This document shows, one piece after another, positions 43,889-52,011 of a stretch of DNA of 52,011 bases; positions within the stretch are counted from its first letter, which is position 1; each line of letters begins with the position of its first letter. A program made the translations under genes and the position numbers. The notes under the pieces were generated by a model. That model did no database searches. It was not told the origin of the DNA and worked only from the letters and a program-made list of their open reading frames with translations. The stretch is from Treponema sp. (lineage in GTDB: Bacteria > Spirochaetota > Spirochaetia > Treponematales > Treponemataceae): the NCBI GenBank assembly GCA_012520945.1, contig JAAYNH010000014.1, positions 1 through 52,011 of the forward strand, read 5' to 3'.

Positions 43889-45397
43889 TTATTTTACTTG
43901 ACAACCCTTATCATTTTCCCATGCTTTAGCAATACGTAAAAGTGTAATTTCAGAGAACATCTTTCCAATAAATTGCATACCTATAGGGAAATTTGTATCA
44001 TCATCATTAATATTGTAAAAACCTGCCGGTACATTAATAGCCGGAATACGAGCCATATTTACAAAAGTTGTAAACTTATTAAAAAGATTTTTTTTCTTTT
44101 GTTCACAATCTTTCGAAATAGGCAGAAGTGCATTTGTAGAAAGAGTTGGACAAAGAATTAAGTCATAATTTTCAAAAAGTTTTTCCATTTCCTTTTGAAT
44201 ATGAGCACGAACCTTCATGCTTTTTTTATAACAATCTCCTGAAAGCTGTTCGGATAAAATATAGTTTCCGATTATAATATCGCGTTTAACTTCCATGCCA
44301 AAACCTTCGCTACGTGTTTTAATATATAATTCGTCATATCCTTCATCAGAATCTTCACGTTTCCCAAAACGAATTCCGTCAAAACGTGAAAGACTACTTG
44401 CAGTTTCAGCAAAACAAATAATATTATAACTTGCCTCAGATGCATCTAAAAACGGCAAATCAATAACAGTAATTTTAGCACCTTTCGATTTAAACCATTT
44501 TTGTGCTTCTTCAAAAGCTTTTAAAACTTTTTTGTGAATATTATTATTTTCTAAAAATTGTTTTGGAACTGCAATATTCAAAGACGCAAACTCTTTGTCC
44601 GTTATGGAAACTAAATCACGCAAAACTTCACTATCAAGCAAATCACAAGATGTATCATCATAAAAATCTTTACCGGCCATTACAGATAGGGATAAAGCAA
44701 TATCGCTAGGAGTATGTCCATAAATGCCAACGTGGGCTAAGGAACTTCCATTACCAACAACACCAAAACGACTCAAAACTCCATATGAAGTTTTCAAGCC
44801 ATAAATTCCACAATCACCGGCAGATAACCTAACAGAACCGCATGAATCGGTACCTAAAGCAAAAATGGCTTGATTTGAAGCAACCACAGCAGCCGAACCG
44901 TCAGTAGTATATTTACGATTAACAGGATTACGAGTTATACCATAACATGAAGTTTCTGTAGAAGGAGCTATGCTAAACTCATCTTGATTACATCGTCCCA
45001 AAGGAATTGCACCTGAATCAATCAATCGCTGAATAACAGTGGCATTATATGGAGAAACATAACCAGTCATAATTTTTGAAGCACAAGTAAGTTTTTTGCC
45101 TTTAACTGAAATATTGTCTTTTACGGCAAATGGAATTCCCAAAAGAGGTTTTTCAGTAAAAAGTTTCTTTGTATTTTCGCCGTATTTTCCACCATCTACT
45201 TCTTTAACTTTTGCAATCTCATCATCTGCTTTTTGTGCCAGTTTCAATGCATCATCGTATATTTCCAAAAAAGCATTTAATGGCATTTTTGAATTTTTAT
45301 CATCATTAAAAGCATCTATGAAATTTTGAATTAATTTTACACTTGTACACTCTCCGCTCAAAAATTCATCATGTAATTGTTCAATATTCATATTCAT
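43889..45397 (-). CDS. gatA: Asp-tRNA(Asn)/Glu-tRNA(Gln) amidotransferase subunit A with an altered amidase triad
   Basis: Releases ammonia from glutamine for GatB. It is a 502-residue amidase-signature protein. The catalytic Lys is K93 (FAVKDNISVKG) and the nucleophilic Ser S188 (DSCGSVR). The invariant GGSSGG segment reads KYTTDG (162-167), which puts Thr164 where the cis-Ser normally lies, with the usual 24-residue spacing to S188, and the preceding loop is four residues shorter. The frame is clean there, so this is not a sequencing slip by appearance. The ATG at 45397 shares its A with the gatC stop (TGATG) and has GGAGG 7 nt upstream. The length is normal. Confidence 0.93.
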   Translation of the reverse strand: MNMNIEQLHDEFLSGECTSVKLIQNFIDAFNDDKNSKMPLNAFLEIYDDALKLAQKADDEIAKVKEVDGGKYGENTKKLFTEKPLLGIPFAVKDNISVKGKKLTCASKIMTGYVSPYNATVIQRLIDSGAIPLGRCNQDEFSIAPSTETSCYGITRNPVNRKYTTDGSAAVVASNQAIFALGTDSCGSVRLSAGDCGIYGLKTSYGVLSRFGVVGNGSSLAHVGIYGHTPSDIALSLSVMAGKDFYDDTSCDLLDSEVLRDLVSITDKEFASLNIAVPKQFLENNNIHKKVLKAFEEAQKWFKSKGAKITVIDLPFLDASEASYNIICFAETASSLSRFDGIRFGKREDSDEGYDELYIKTRSEGFGMEVKRDIIIGNYILSEQLSGDCYKKSMKVRAHIQKEMEKLFENYDLILCPTLSTNALLPISKDCEQKKKNLFNKFTTFVNMARIPAINVPAGFYNINDDDTNFPIGMQFIGKMFSEITLLRIAKAWENDKGCQVK

Positions 45398-45708
45398 CAC
45401 ACGCCCTCCCCGAGAACCTTAGGAACGCGAAAATAACCATCCATAAATTCCGGTGTTATTTTTTTTATATCCGGAATTTCTAGACTTTTTACAATTTCAT
45501 CTTCACGAAGGTTCATTACATCGGAACAGGAATAAGCGTCTTGCGGATTTGCTAAATCATCGAATTGACAAATAATATTATAATATACAGCTATTTCGTC
45601 AACTTGTTTTTTAAAGAAATCTAGATTTGTACTTTCCGAAGAAAGGCTAGAAAGATGTAACAGTGCATTAAATGTCTGTTCATCTATTTTTTTTGTATCT
45701 ATACTCAT
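45397..45708 (-). CDS. gatC: Asp-tRNA(Asn)/Glu-tRNA(Gln) amidotransferase subunit C
   Basis: A small subunit that stabilises the GatA-GatB complex. The 103-residue protein has the GatC layout: N-terminal helix pair (TFNALLHLSSLSSESTNLDFFKKQ), split here as TFNALLHLSSL and LDFFKKQ, and a C-terminal extended region (LREDEIVKSLEI, then MDGYFRVPKVLGEG). It is the first gene of the gatCAB run. There is no Shine-Dalgarno; the predicted promoter suggests the mRNA begins at the ATG. Confidence 0.92.
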   Translation of the reverse strand: MSIDTKKIDEQTFNALLHLSSLSSESTNLDFFKKQVDEIAVYYNIICQFDDLANPQDAYSCSDVMNLREDEIVKSLEIPDIKKITPEFMDGYFRVPKVLGEGV

Positions 45709-45714
45709 AAAATC

Positions 45715-45743
45715 ATTTTAATGAATTTAACAAAACTTTTCAA
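45715..45743 (-). promoter_or_regulatory. Predicted promoter of gatCAB, giving a leaderless gatC mRNA
   Basis: On the minus strand TTGAAA (45743-45738) and TAAAAT (45720-45715) are 17 nt apart. The -10 ends 6 nt before the gatC ATG, so the start site should coincide with the start codon. Confidence 0.6.
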
Positions 45744-45770
45744 TAAAAGTTAATCATTTTATAATAGAAA

Positions 45771-45817
45771 CAAAAAAAATGCACCAGCCTAATGCAAACA
45801 TACATCAAGCTGACGCA
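45771..45817 (-). terminator. Terminator of argG
   Basis: On the minus strand TGCGTCAGC pairs with GCTGGTGCA (two G-U pairs) around a 20-nt loop and is followed by eight T. It separates argG from gatCAB. Confidence 0.75.
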
Positions 45818-45835
45818 CTTTTATACTTAACAAAA

Positions 45836-47110
45836 TTATTTTGTTGGTCTTTTTTTTAGTTTTTCACTGTTTATCACAGCTTGACCTTCACCATTTGCTT
45901 GTTCCATCATTGCACGAACTTTCAAAGGCAAACCAAATAATGTAATAAAACCTTCTGCATCTTTATGATTATATAAATCACCTGTTGTAAAAGATGCGAT
46001 GTTTTCATTATACAAACTATATTTTGATTTTGAACCGGCTCCACGAATTGAACCGCGATATAATTTAAGACGAACCCAGCCGGTAACATTTTCTTCAGCT
46101 TTATCAACAAAAGCCATTAAACTTTCCATTAATTTTGTGAACCACTTTCCGTCATAAATCAATTCACTCATACGCAAAGAAACAAGTTGTTTATAATGAT
46201 AAGTGTCTCTGTCCAAACACAATTGATCTAGCATTTGGTGTGCCGCATACAAAATTGTTCCGCCCGGAGTTTCATAAACACCGCGAGATTTCATTCCAAC
46301 ACAACGATTTTCACAAATATCCACTAAACCAATGCCATTTCTGCCACCAATTTTATTTAACTCAAGCATCATTTCTACAGGAGTAAGTTTTTGACCATTC
46401 AATGATACAGGAATACCTTTTTCAAATTCTAACTCAACATATTCACCGTCACCGGCAATTGTTTCCGGCACTTTTGTTAATTGTAACATATGTTGCCAAT
46501 TAGGTTCATTTTCAGTTTGTTCTAATTCCAAACCTTCATGGGAAAGATGCCAAATATTTTCATCACGACTATAAGACTGATCTTTTTTCATTGGAACAGG
46601 AATATTTCTGTCTTCCAAATATTTAATTTCAGCTTCACGACTGTCCATGTTCCACTTAGTATCACGCCATGCAGCAATTACACGTAAATCAGGAGCAAAT
46701 GCCTTAATTGCTAATTCAAAGCGAATTTGATCATTACCTTTACCGGTAGCACCATGACAAATTGCCACTGCATTTTCTTGACGAGCATATTCAACCAAAA
46801 TTTTTCCAATTAAAGGACGTGCAGTCGAAGTTCCTAAAAGATATTTATCTTCATAAACACAATTTGCTTTTAATGCCGGATAAATATATTCTGTAATATA
46901 TTCTTCACGTGCATCAACAACATAGCAAGCACTTGCACCGGTTGTTAAAGCACGTTCTTTAATTTTTGCCCAATCATCACCTTGTCCCACATCAACACAA
47001 ACAGCAATAACGTCATAATCATAATTTTCTTTTAACCATGGAATGATAACTGTTGTATCTAATCCTCCCGAATAGGCAAGAACCACCTTGTCTTTTTTCG
47101 CATTCGCCAT
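45836..47110 (-). CDS. argG: Argininosuccinate synthase
   Basis: Joins citrulline and aspartate with ATP in arginine synthesis. The 424-residue protein begins with the ATP-binding P-loop [18 protein letters not shown] and has the family boxes [54 protein letters not shown] and [18 protein letters not shown]. The length is slightly above the usual 400 and the C-terminal dimerisation tail is complete. No argH or argF lies in the window, so the rest of the pathway, if present, is elsewhere. GAGG precedes the ATG; transcribed alone. Confidence 0.96.
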   Translation of the reverse strand: MANAKKDKVVLAYSGGLDTTVIIPWLKENYDYDVIAVCVDVGQGDDWAKIKERALTTGASACYVVDAREEYITEYIYPALKANCVYEDKYLLGTSTARPLIGKILVEYARQENAVAICHGATGKGNDQIRFELAIKAFAPDLRVIAAWRDTKWNMDSREAEIKYLEDRNIPVPMKKDQSYSRDENIWHLSHEGLELEQTENEPNWQHMLQLTKVPETIAGDGEYVELEFEKGIPVSLNGQKLTPVEMMLELNKIGGRNGIGLVDICENRCVGMKSRGVYETPGGTILYAAHQMLDQLCLDRDTYHYKQLVSLRMSELIYDGKWFTKLMESLMAFVDKAEENVTGWVRLKLYRGSIRGAGSKSKYSLYNENIASFTTGDLYNHKDAEGFITLFGLPLKVRAMMEQANGEGQAVINSEKLKKRPTK

Positions 47111-47221
47111 ATTAAACCTCTATATAATTATTTATAATATTTATTGTATTAATTTTAAAAATCTATTGTTCTTTTAAGATAATACTATTATAAAAAAATT
47201 AATTCAATGTAATCTCCCAAA

Positions 47222-49159
47222 TTAATTTAATTCTTCAAATATTCCAAGAACACGAAGTTTCTCACTTTGTTTAGATAAATTTTCAATTGCTAAATCAAGA
47301 ACACCTTGTTCTTTTTTTGTCTTTGAAATATTTACATCAACGTAAAACATGTAATGCCAAGGTTGCCCAGCAATAGGTCTGGATTCAAGGCGGCTCATAT
47401 TTAATTCTGCACTTTGTAAAATATGTAAACATTTATATAATGACCCGGGTTCATTTTTTGTTGAAAATGCTATTGTACAAATGAGATCTTCTTTATCAAA
47501 CTCAATCTGCTTAGCAAAATCTTTATGACTAATCAATATAAATCTTGTATAATTTCGCGGATTATCTTCAATTCCAGTTTTTATTACACAAAGATTATTA
47601 GGAGCCGCCGCTTTAGACGATGCTATGGCCGCATGAGTAGTTGAATCTTTTTTTGCAACATCAGAAGCTGCATTTGCCGTAGAAATACATTCTACCAAAT
47701 TCCATTGCGGATGTTGTGATAAAAACTCTGAACATTGTGCAAATCCTTGAGGATGTGAAAAAACAGTTTTTATAGAATCAACTGTTGTACCATCTTTTGC
47801 TAAAAGGGTATGTTCAATACGTAATTTTATAGAACCTACTATACTAATATCATCAAATCTTAATAAATTATCATAATTTTCATATACACTTCCGGCTAAA
47901 GAATTTTCAATGGGAATCATACCATAATCTGCTTTTCCTGAATGAACTGCCATAAAAACATCTCTAAATGAAGATAGACTTAAAGATTGTACTTTATTTT
48001 CAAAATAATGATTTATAGCCTGTTCGGCAAAAGCTCCTCTTGTACCCGAATATGCGCAAATAACTTTATCCGATGAAAACTTATCTATTTTTGATTCTTT
48101 TTTCGCACCATCATTATAAATACGTATTCTTGAAACTTCTCTGTCTACAACAGGAGCCAAAACATCAATATCGCGCATTAATTTTTCAAATTGCTCAGGA
48201 TATAATGACTGTGCTCCATCAGACATAGCTTTATCAGGATTACAATGAACTTCAACAATTATTCCATCACTACCGGCAGCAATACCGGCAAGTGCCATAG
48301 GAGCAACCTTATCGCGAATTCCAACAGCATGACTTGGGTCAACAATTATAGGTAAATGAGTTAATGAACGTAAAACAGGAATTGCGGATAAATCCAATGT
48401 GTTACGAGTAGCTTTTTCATATGTACGAATTCCACGTTCACACAAAATAACACTTTCTGTTCCACTAGAAAGCAAGTATTCGGCAGCCATAAGCCATTCT
48501 TCAATAGTAGCGGAAATACCTCTTTTTAAAATGACAGGTTTATTTAATGCACCAACACGTTTTAAAAGTTCAAAATTTTGCATATTTCGTGCACCGATTT
48601 GATAAACATCAACGCCACATTTTTCCATGCCTTCAATATGTTCAGTAGCAACACATTCAGTAACAATAGGTAAACCGTATGCATTGCCGGCTTCTTTTAG
48701 TATTTTTAGTCCTTCGACTCCCATTCCTTGAAATGCATAAGGACTGGTACGCGGTTTATAAGCACCTCCACGAAGCATAACAGCACCACTTTCAACCACA
48801 CGTTTAGCTATGCTCATCATTTGATCCAAGCTTTCTACTGCACATGGGCCGGCAATAGAAACTAAACGACTGCCCCCCACTCTAATAATCTGTCCTCGAT
48901 TATTAGGAATTTCTATTATTGTATTTTCTTTTTTAAATTCTCTTGATGCAAGTTTATACGGTTTAGAAATAGGAATAACTCTGTCAACACCAGGCAAAAT
49001 TTCCACTTCACGATAGTCAATAGTAAGTTTTCCTACTGCCGCAAAAACTGTCGATTCTTCACCAACAATTTCATTAACAATAAAATTATTATTTTTTAAA
49101 AAATTTCTCAACTCACTTTTATAAATATCAGAAATATCTTTTTTGAGAACTATAACCAT
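47222..49159 (-). CDS. Bifunctional DAHP synthase (type I-beta)/prephenate dehydratase with ACT domain
   Basis: Combines the first step of aromatic synthesis (DAHP from PEP and erythrose 4-phosphate) with the prephenate-to-phenylpyruvate step of Phe synthesis. The 645-residue protein comprises a ferredoxin-like regulatory segment (about 1-70), the I-beta DAHPS barrel (about 95-340; IAGPCAVES, LRGGAYKPRTSPYAFQG, QIGARNMQNFELL, DPSHAVGIRD), prephenate dehydratase (about 370-560; GTRGAFAEQA, PIENSLAGSVYENYD, NYTRF with the catalytic Thr) and a Phe-type ACT domain (about 570-645; LESRPIAGQPW). Both catalytic halves look intact. Phe feedback through ACT could act on both. It is 47 nt after thrA in the same direction. 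Confidence 0.92.
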   Translation of the reverse strand: MVIVLKKDISDIYKSELRNFLKNNNFIVNEIVGEESTVFAAVGKLTIDYREVEILPGVDRVIPISKPYKLASREFKKENTIIEIPNNRGQIIRVGGSRLVSIAGPCAVESLDQMMSIAKRVVESGAVMLRGGAYKPRTSPYAFQGMGVEGLKILKEAGNAYGLPIVTECVATEHIEGMEKCGVDVYQIGARNMQNFELLKRVGALNKPVILKRGISATIEEWLMAAEYLLSSGTESVILCERGIRTYEKATRNTLDLSAIPVLRSLTHLPIIVDPSHAVGIRDKVAPMALAGIAAGSDGIIVEVHCNPDKAMSDGAQSLYPEQFEKLMRDIDVLAPVVDREVSRIRIYNDGAKKESKIDKFSSDKVICAYSGTRGAFAEQAINHYFENKVQSLSLSSFRDVFMAVHSGKADYGMIPIENSLAGSVYENYDNLLRFDDISIVGSIKLRIEHTLLAKDGTTVDSIKTVFSHPQGFAQCSEFLSQHPQWNLVECISTANAASDVAKKDSTTHAAIASSKAAAPNNLCVIKTGIEDNPRNYTRFILISHKDFAKQIEFDKEDLICTIAFSTKNEPGSLYKCLHILQSAELNMSRLESRPIAGQPWHYMFYVDVNISKTKKEQGVLDLAIENLSKQSEKLRVLGIFEELN

Positions 49160-49206
49160 AAATATTTACCTCTAAAACTGAACGAAAATAATTTTAATAA
49201 AACAGC

Positions 49207-51690
49207 CTACCAAGAAACCGTGCGTAAAATATCTCCAAAAACACCGGCTGCAGTAACACCGGCTCCGGCACCATATCCGCGAATTGTCATTGGAATAGGC
49301 GAATAACGAGCAGTATGGAAAACAAAGGCATTTTCACCGCCGCGAATCGTATACAAAGGATTATTTGAATCTACTTCAATCATACCAACACTACATTTTC
49401 CGTTTTCAATTTTTGCAGCCATACGCAAAACTTTATCTTGTTGACGCAAAGTATCCATCTTTTCTGCAAAATATTTATCTAATAGAGGTAATTTTTTCAT
49501 AAATTCATCTACAGTACCCGAATCATCAAAATCATCAGGGAAAATACGATTAATTTTAATATCTTCCAATTCAACTTCCATACCGGATTCACGAGCAATA
49601 ATTAATGCTTTACGTGCAACATCCATTCCACCCAAATCATCACGAGGGTCAGGTTCAGTGAAACGTTTTTCGCGAGCTTCCATAACTGCACGGCTAAATG
49701 TTATACCTTCGTCCAAACGACCAAAAATATATGAAAGCGAACCTGACATAATTCCATAAAAACCGGTCAGTTTATCACCGGACTTGAACAAATTTTGCAA
49801 CGTATCAATAATCGGCAAACCAGCTCCGGCATTAGTTTCATACAAAAACCTTCTTCGCATCTTTGTGGCGGTTTTTCGAATTTCTTTATAAAAATCCATG
49901 CTCATTGAGTTAGCACGCTTATTAGGAGTTGTAATATGCATACCGGCGTTTAAAATATCAATATATCTATTTGGTAAATCATAAGAAGCAGTACAATCAA
50001 CAAAAATCGGATTCAAAGGTTTTGCTATTTCTACAAATTCAAAAATCTCATCCAAGTTCGTAACTTTTCCGTTTTTTTCAACATCTTCACGCCAATTTGA
50101 CAAATCAAGCCCTGTTTTACTCATAATCATACCGTCAATATTTGCAATTGCCATAACACGAATATCAATGCCTTTTTCAAATAAATCTTTTTGTTGATCA
50201 TGAATTTGGTCAAGCAAACAACCACCAATAGTACCGGCACCAAAAACAAACACCTCAATTGTTTGTTTAGTATTGAAGAAAAATCTGTGAGAAATACGAA
50301 CAGCAGTATCACCATCTGAACCATTAATAACAACAGAAATGGAACGCTCCGAACTTCCCTGAGCTATGGCTAAAATATTAATATCCTGACTAGCTAATGA
50401 ATTTAAGAAAGTACCGGCAACACCTCGCGTATTATGCATACCATCTCCAACAATCGAAACAATAGCACAGTTTTCAATCATATCGATAGGATTAATTAAT
50501 TCTTCACCAATTTCAAGTTTAAACTCATTATTTAATACATTACATACCAAATGTGCTGAAACTTGGGGAACACAAAAACTAATCGTATATTCAGAACTTG
50601 ATTGAGTAATTAAAAGCATAGAAATACCGGTAGAACTCACAGCTCTAAAAATACGAGCAGCAATACCTGTTTTACCTCGCATACCAGAGCCGGAAACACT
50701 AATCATTGCAGTATTTTTTAAACATGAAATACCACGAACAGGTCCGACTGTTGGGAAAGGGCCTTTAGCAATTCGTGTACCACGAGCATTTTTATTATGA
50801 CTATTTAAGCTCCAAACTTCAATATTGCGAGTTGCCAAAGGAGTTAAAGTTTTCGGATGTAAAACTTTAGAACCGAAAAACGAAAGCTCCATTGCCTCCT
50901 CATAACTCATATCATCAATTAATATTGCATCTTTAACTATACGCGGATCTGCAGTATAAACACCGTCAACATCCGTCCAAAACTCAACTCTTTTACTATT
51001 CAATCCCATGGCAACAATAGCAGCTGAAAAATCCGAACCATTTCTACCAAGCAAACCCATGGATAAAATTTCTTCATTAGAAGCCTGATTATTTTGCCAC
51101 GTACAAATAAAACCGGGAAACAAAAGTACATTAGCATCTTGCGCCAAAGAACCTTCAGCATATGGACGGAAAGCCTGAACAGTACGAACATAATCCACGT
51201 CTCCTTCTGCTTGATTGCCTGTTGTAAAAATAACCTTACGTGAATCAACCAATTCTACTATTAATCCAAGAGCAGTTAAAAGCCCCTCAACAATCGGAGT
51301 GGACATTAATTCTCCCAAACCCATAATATGACACTGAATTGAAACCGGACATTCCTTAAAAGTAGATACAGCATTTAAAAAGTTCTCATATGAGGTCAAA
51401 ACAGCATCAACCTTCGTCATGACTGAAATTTTATCAAAATTTTTTACCATTTTTTCTAAATCATTACAAATAGTAATATGGGTACTTCGAATATCTTCAA
51501 TATATTTTTCAGTATTTTCCTTAGCAATTGCCGTATCAATACTGTCCTGTAACATATTTGAAATTCCGGCAACGGCAGAAATAACAACACTGATGCGACC
51601 TTCTTTAGCCTTTTCAACCATAATCGAAGCGGAATCAAACATTCTTTGAGCACTTCCCATAGATGTTCCGCCAAATTTCAACGTAATCAT
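49207..51690 (-). CDS. thrA: Bifunctional aspartokinase I/homoserine dehydrogenase I
   Basis: Catalyses the first and third steps of the aspartate pathway to Thr and Met. In the 827-residue protein the aspartokinase domain covers about 1-300 (KFGGTSMGSAQRM at the N-terminus, LLGRNGSDFSAAIVA, SFFGSKVLHPKT). Tandem ACT regulatory domains cover about 315-455 (SVSGSGMRGKTGIAARIF, then SIVGDGMHNTRGVAGTF), and homoserine dehydrogenase about 465-827 (VFGAGTIGGCLLDQI nucleotide loop; YETNAGAGLPIIDTLQNL active site; DPRDDLGGMDVARKALI). The layout and length match E. coli ThrA, so Thr feedback is likely. AGGA precedes the ATG by 6 nt. No thrB or thrC is present nearby. Confidence 0.97.
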   Translation of the reverse strand: MITLKFGGTSMGSAQRMFDSASIMVEKAKEGRISVVISAVAGISNMLQDSIDTAIAKENTEKYIEDIRSTHITICNDLEKMVKNFDKISVMTKVDAVLTSYENFLNAVSTFKECPVSIQCHIMGLGELMSTPIVEGLLTALGLIVELVDSRKVIFTTGNQAEGDVDYVRTVQAFRPYAEGSLAQDANVLLFPGFICTWQNNQASNEEILSMGLLGRNGSDFSAAIVAMGLNSKRVEFWTDVDGVYTADPRIVKDAILIDDMSYEEAMELSFFGSKVLHPKTLTPLATRNIEVWSLNSHNKNARGTRIAKGPFPTVGPVRGISCLKNTAMISVSGSGMRGKTGIAARIFRAVSSTGISMLLITQSSSEYTISFCVPQVSAHLVCNVLNNEFKLEIGEELINPIDMIENCAIVSIVGDGMHNTRGVAGTFLNSLASQDINILAIAQGSSERSISVVINGSDGDTAVRISHRFFFNTKQTIEVFVFGAGTIGGCLLDQIHDQQKDLFEKGIDIRVMAIANIDGMIMSKTGLDLSNWREDVEKNGKVTNLDEIFEFVEIAKPLNPIFVDCTASYDLPNRYIDILNAGMHITTPNKRANSMSMDFYKEIRKTATKMRRRFLYETNAGAGLPIIDTLQNLFKSGDKLTGFYGIMSGSLSYIFGRLDEGITFSRAVMEAREKRFTEPDPRDDLGGMDVARKALIIARESGMEVELEDIKINRIFPDDFDDSGTVDEFMKKLPLLDKYFAEKMDTLRQQDKVLRMAAKIENGKCSVGMIEVDSNNPLYTIRGGENAFVFHTARYSPIPMTIRGYGAGAGVTAAGVFGDILRTVSW

Positions 51691-51721
51691 AACATTATCC
51701 TACAAAAAAAATATTTTCATA

Positions 51722-51750
51722 AGTATATCAATTTACGTCGCTTTATTCAA
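51722..51750 (-). promoter_or_regulatory. Promoter of thrA
   Basis: On the minus strand TTGAAT (51750-51745) and TATACT (51727-51722) are separated by 17 nt, giving a leader of about 25 nt. It is too short for a Thr attenuator. Confidence 0.65.
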
Positions 51751-51816
51751 TAAGATAAGGATATAAGAAAAGAACCTAAAAACAAGATTTTAACATTTTA
51801 ATATAATTTTTTATAA

Positions 51817-51959
51817 GGAGGGGACTTCGCCACATATGGCTCAGTACGGGCTTTTCGCACTTCGCTAACGCTCATCCTCCTCAACGCGTTTCACGCGTTT
51901 GCGGTGGATAGCTCATAAAATGAGCTAGTGCTACAATCCGCTCCCCTAACGTGCCATAT
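51817..51959. repeat. G+C-rich, hairpin-rich segment, possible dispersed repeat
   Basis: About 140 bp near 50% G+C inside AT-rich DNA, without a convincing gene. It holds a perfect 8-bp hairpin TAGCTCAT/ATGAGCTA with a 3-nt loop (51909-51927), a 7-bp hairpin AACGCGT/ACGCGTT with a 3-nt loop (51883-51899), and short direct repeats (CTTCGC at 51825 and 51860). Interleaved inverted pairs join its ends: AGGGGA (51819-51824) with TCCCCT (51942-51947), and ATATGGC (51834-51840) with GCCATAT (51953-51959). The order suggests a folded RNA, recombination site or non-autonomous element. Bases 51960-52011 return to AT-rich sequence with nothing recognisable. Confidence 0.5.
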
Positions 51960-52011
51960 CATTTATCCTGCATTAGACATATATTTATGCACGTTTTTAA
52001 AGTTTGCATAA

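Noticed and set aside
51801-51875. Short minus-strand frame beginning MSVSEVRKARTEPYV
   Set aside because: It is only about 25 residues, has GAGGAGG directly against the ATG, and lies inside the palindromic segment. Better explained as part of the repeat.
51840-51960. Possible integron attC site (several CTAACG/GTTA core-like motifs)
   Set aside because: The motifs occur as direct repeats, not as the inverted R''/R' pair an attC needs, and their outer bases do not fit RYYYAAC/GTTRRRY.

Overview
The window is an AT-rich bacterial chromosome segment (about 30% G+C by eye) from a spirochaete, most likely a Treponema or close relative. The evidence is the gene order cheA / cheW–cheR-like / cheX / cheY, a FliG1-type second flagellar switch protein, a motility-accessory-factor (DUF115) gene, many short signal peptides with relaxed lipoboxes, and grpE-dnaK-dnaJ beside SpoIIE-type phosphatases. 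It encodes parts of Arg, Thr/Met, Phe, Lys/diaminopimelate and Asn synthesis, so it is not one of the highly reduced treponemes. I saw no rRNA, tRNA, CRISPR array, transposase or prophage gene.

Layout. 1-3641 (minus): an envelope operon running from a LysM/M23 peptidase to a small zinc-ribbon protein to a beta-propeller/NodB-like protein that continues past the left edge. 3641-7786 (plus): signal peptidase I, a PASTA-containing class B penicillin-binding protein and a DUF115/Maf protein, all overlapping. 7787-9195: a structured terminator region, then an HD-GYP phosphodiesterase. 9197-12944 (minus): gltX, glyS and a degenerate aldo-keto reductase. 13056-13201 (plus): an orphan promoter/terminator unit that looks like a small RNA. 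13206-13820: a winged-helix regulator. 14011-18714 (minus): the che operon. 18937-21011 (plus): two probable outer-membrane proteins behind overlapping sigma70-like and sigma28-like promoters. Then dapL (minus) and leuS (plus). 25008-29685 (minus): two SpoIIE-type phosphatases, a STAS protein and a VanY-like carboxypeptidase. 29774-33741 (minus): grpE, dnaK, dnaJ. 33992-34543 (plus): a lipoprotein with a near-consensus promoter. Then an unknown gene, asnA, a secreted nuclease and an eda-VOC fusion. 38805-45708 (minus): a long candidate operon gatC-gatA-gatB-unknown-membrane protein-fliG1-ftsH-like. 45836-51690 (minus): argG, a DAHP synthase/prephenate dehydratase fusion and thrA. 51817-51959: a G+C-richer, hairpin-rich segment unlike its surroundings.

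How the genes fit together. The left third is about envelope growth and surface or flagellar modification. The middle holds chemotaxis and stress signalling. GltX and GatCAB together would supply Gln-tRNA (and Asn-tRNA) by transamidation if the synthetases are non-discriminating, while AsnA makes free asparagine. The most unusual items are the orphan small-RNA candidate, a protease-less FtsH paralogue 2 nt from fliG1, GatA with Thr in place of the cis-Ser of its catalytic triad, three domain fusions (CheW-CheR-like, DAHPS-PDT, Eda-VOC), and the hairpin-rich segment at the right edge. Functional statements rest on motif recognition by eye; no database search was possible.
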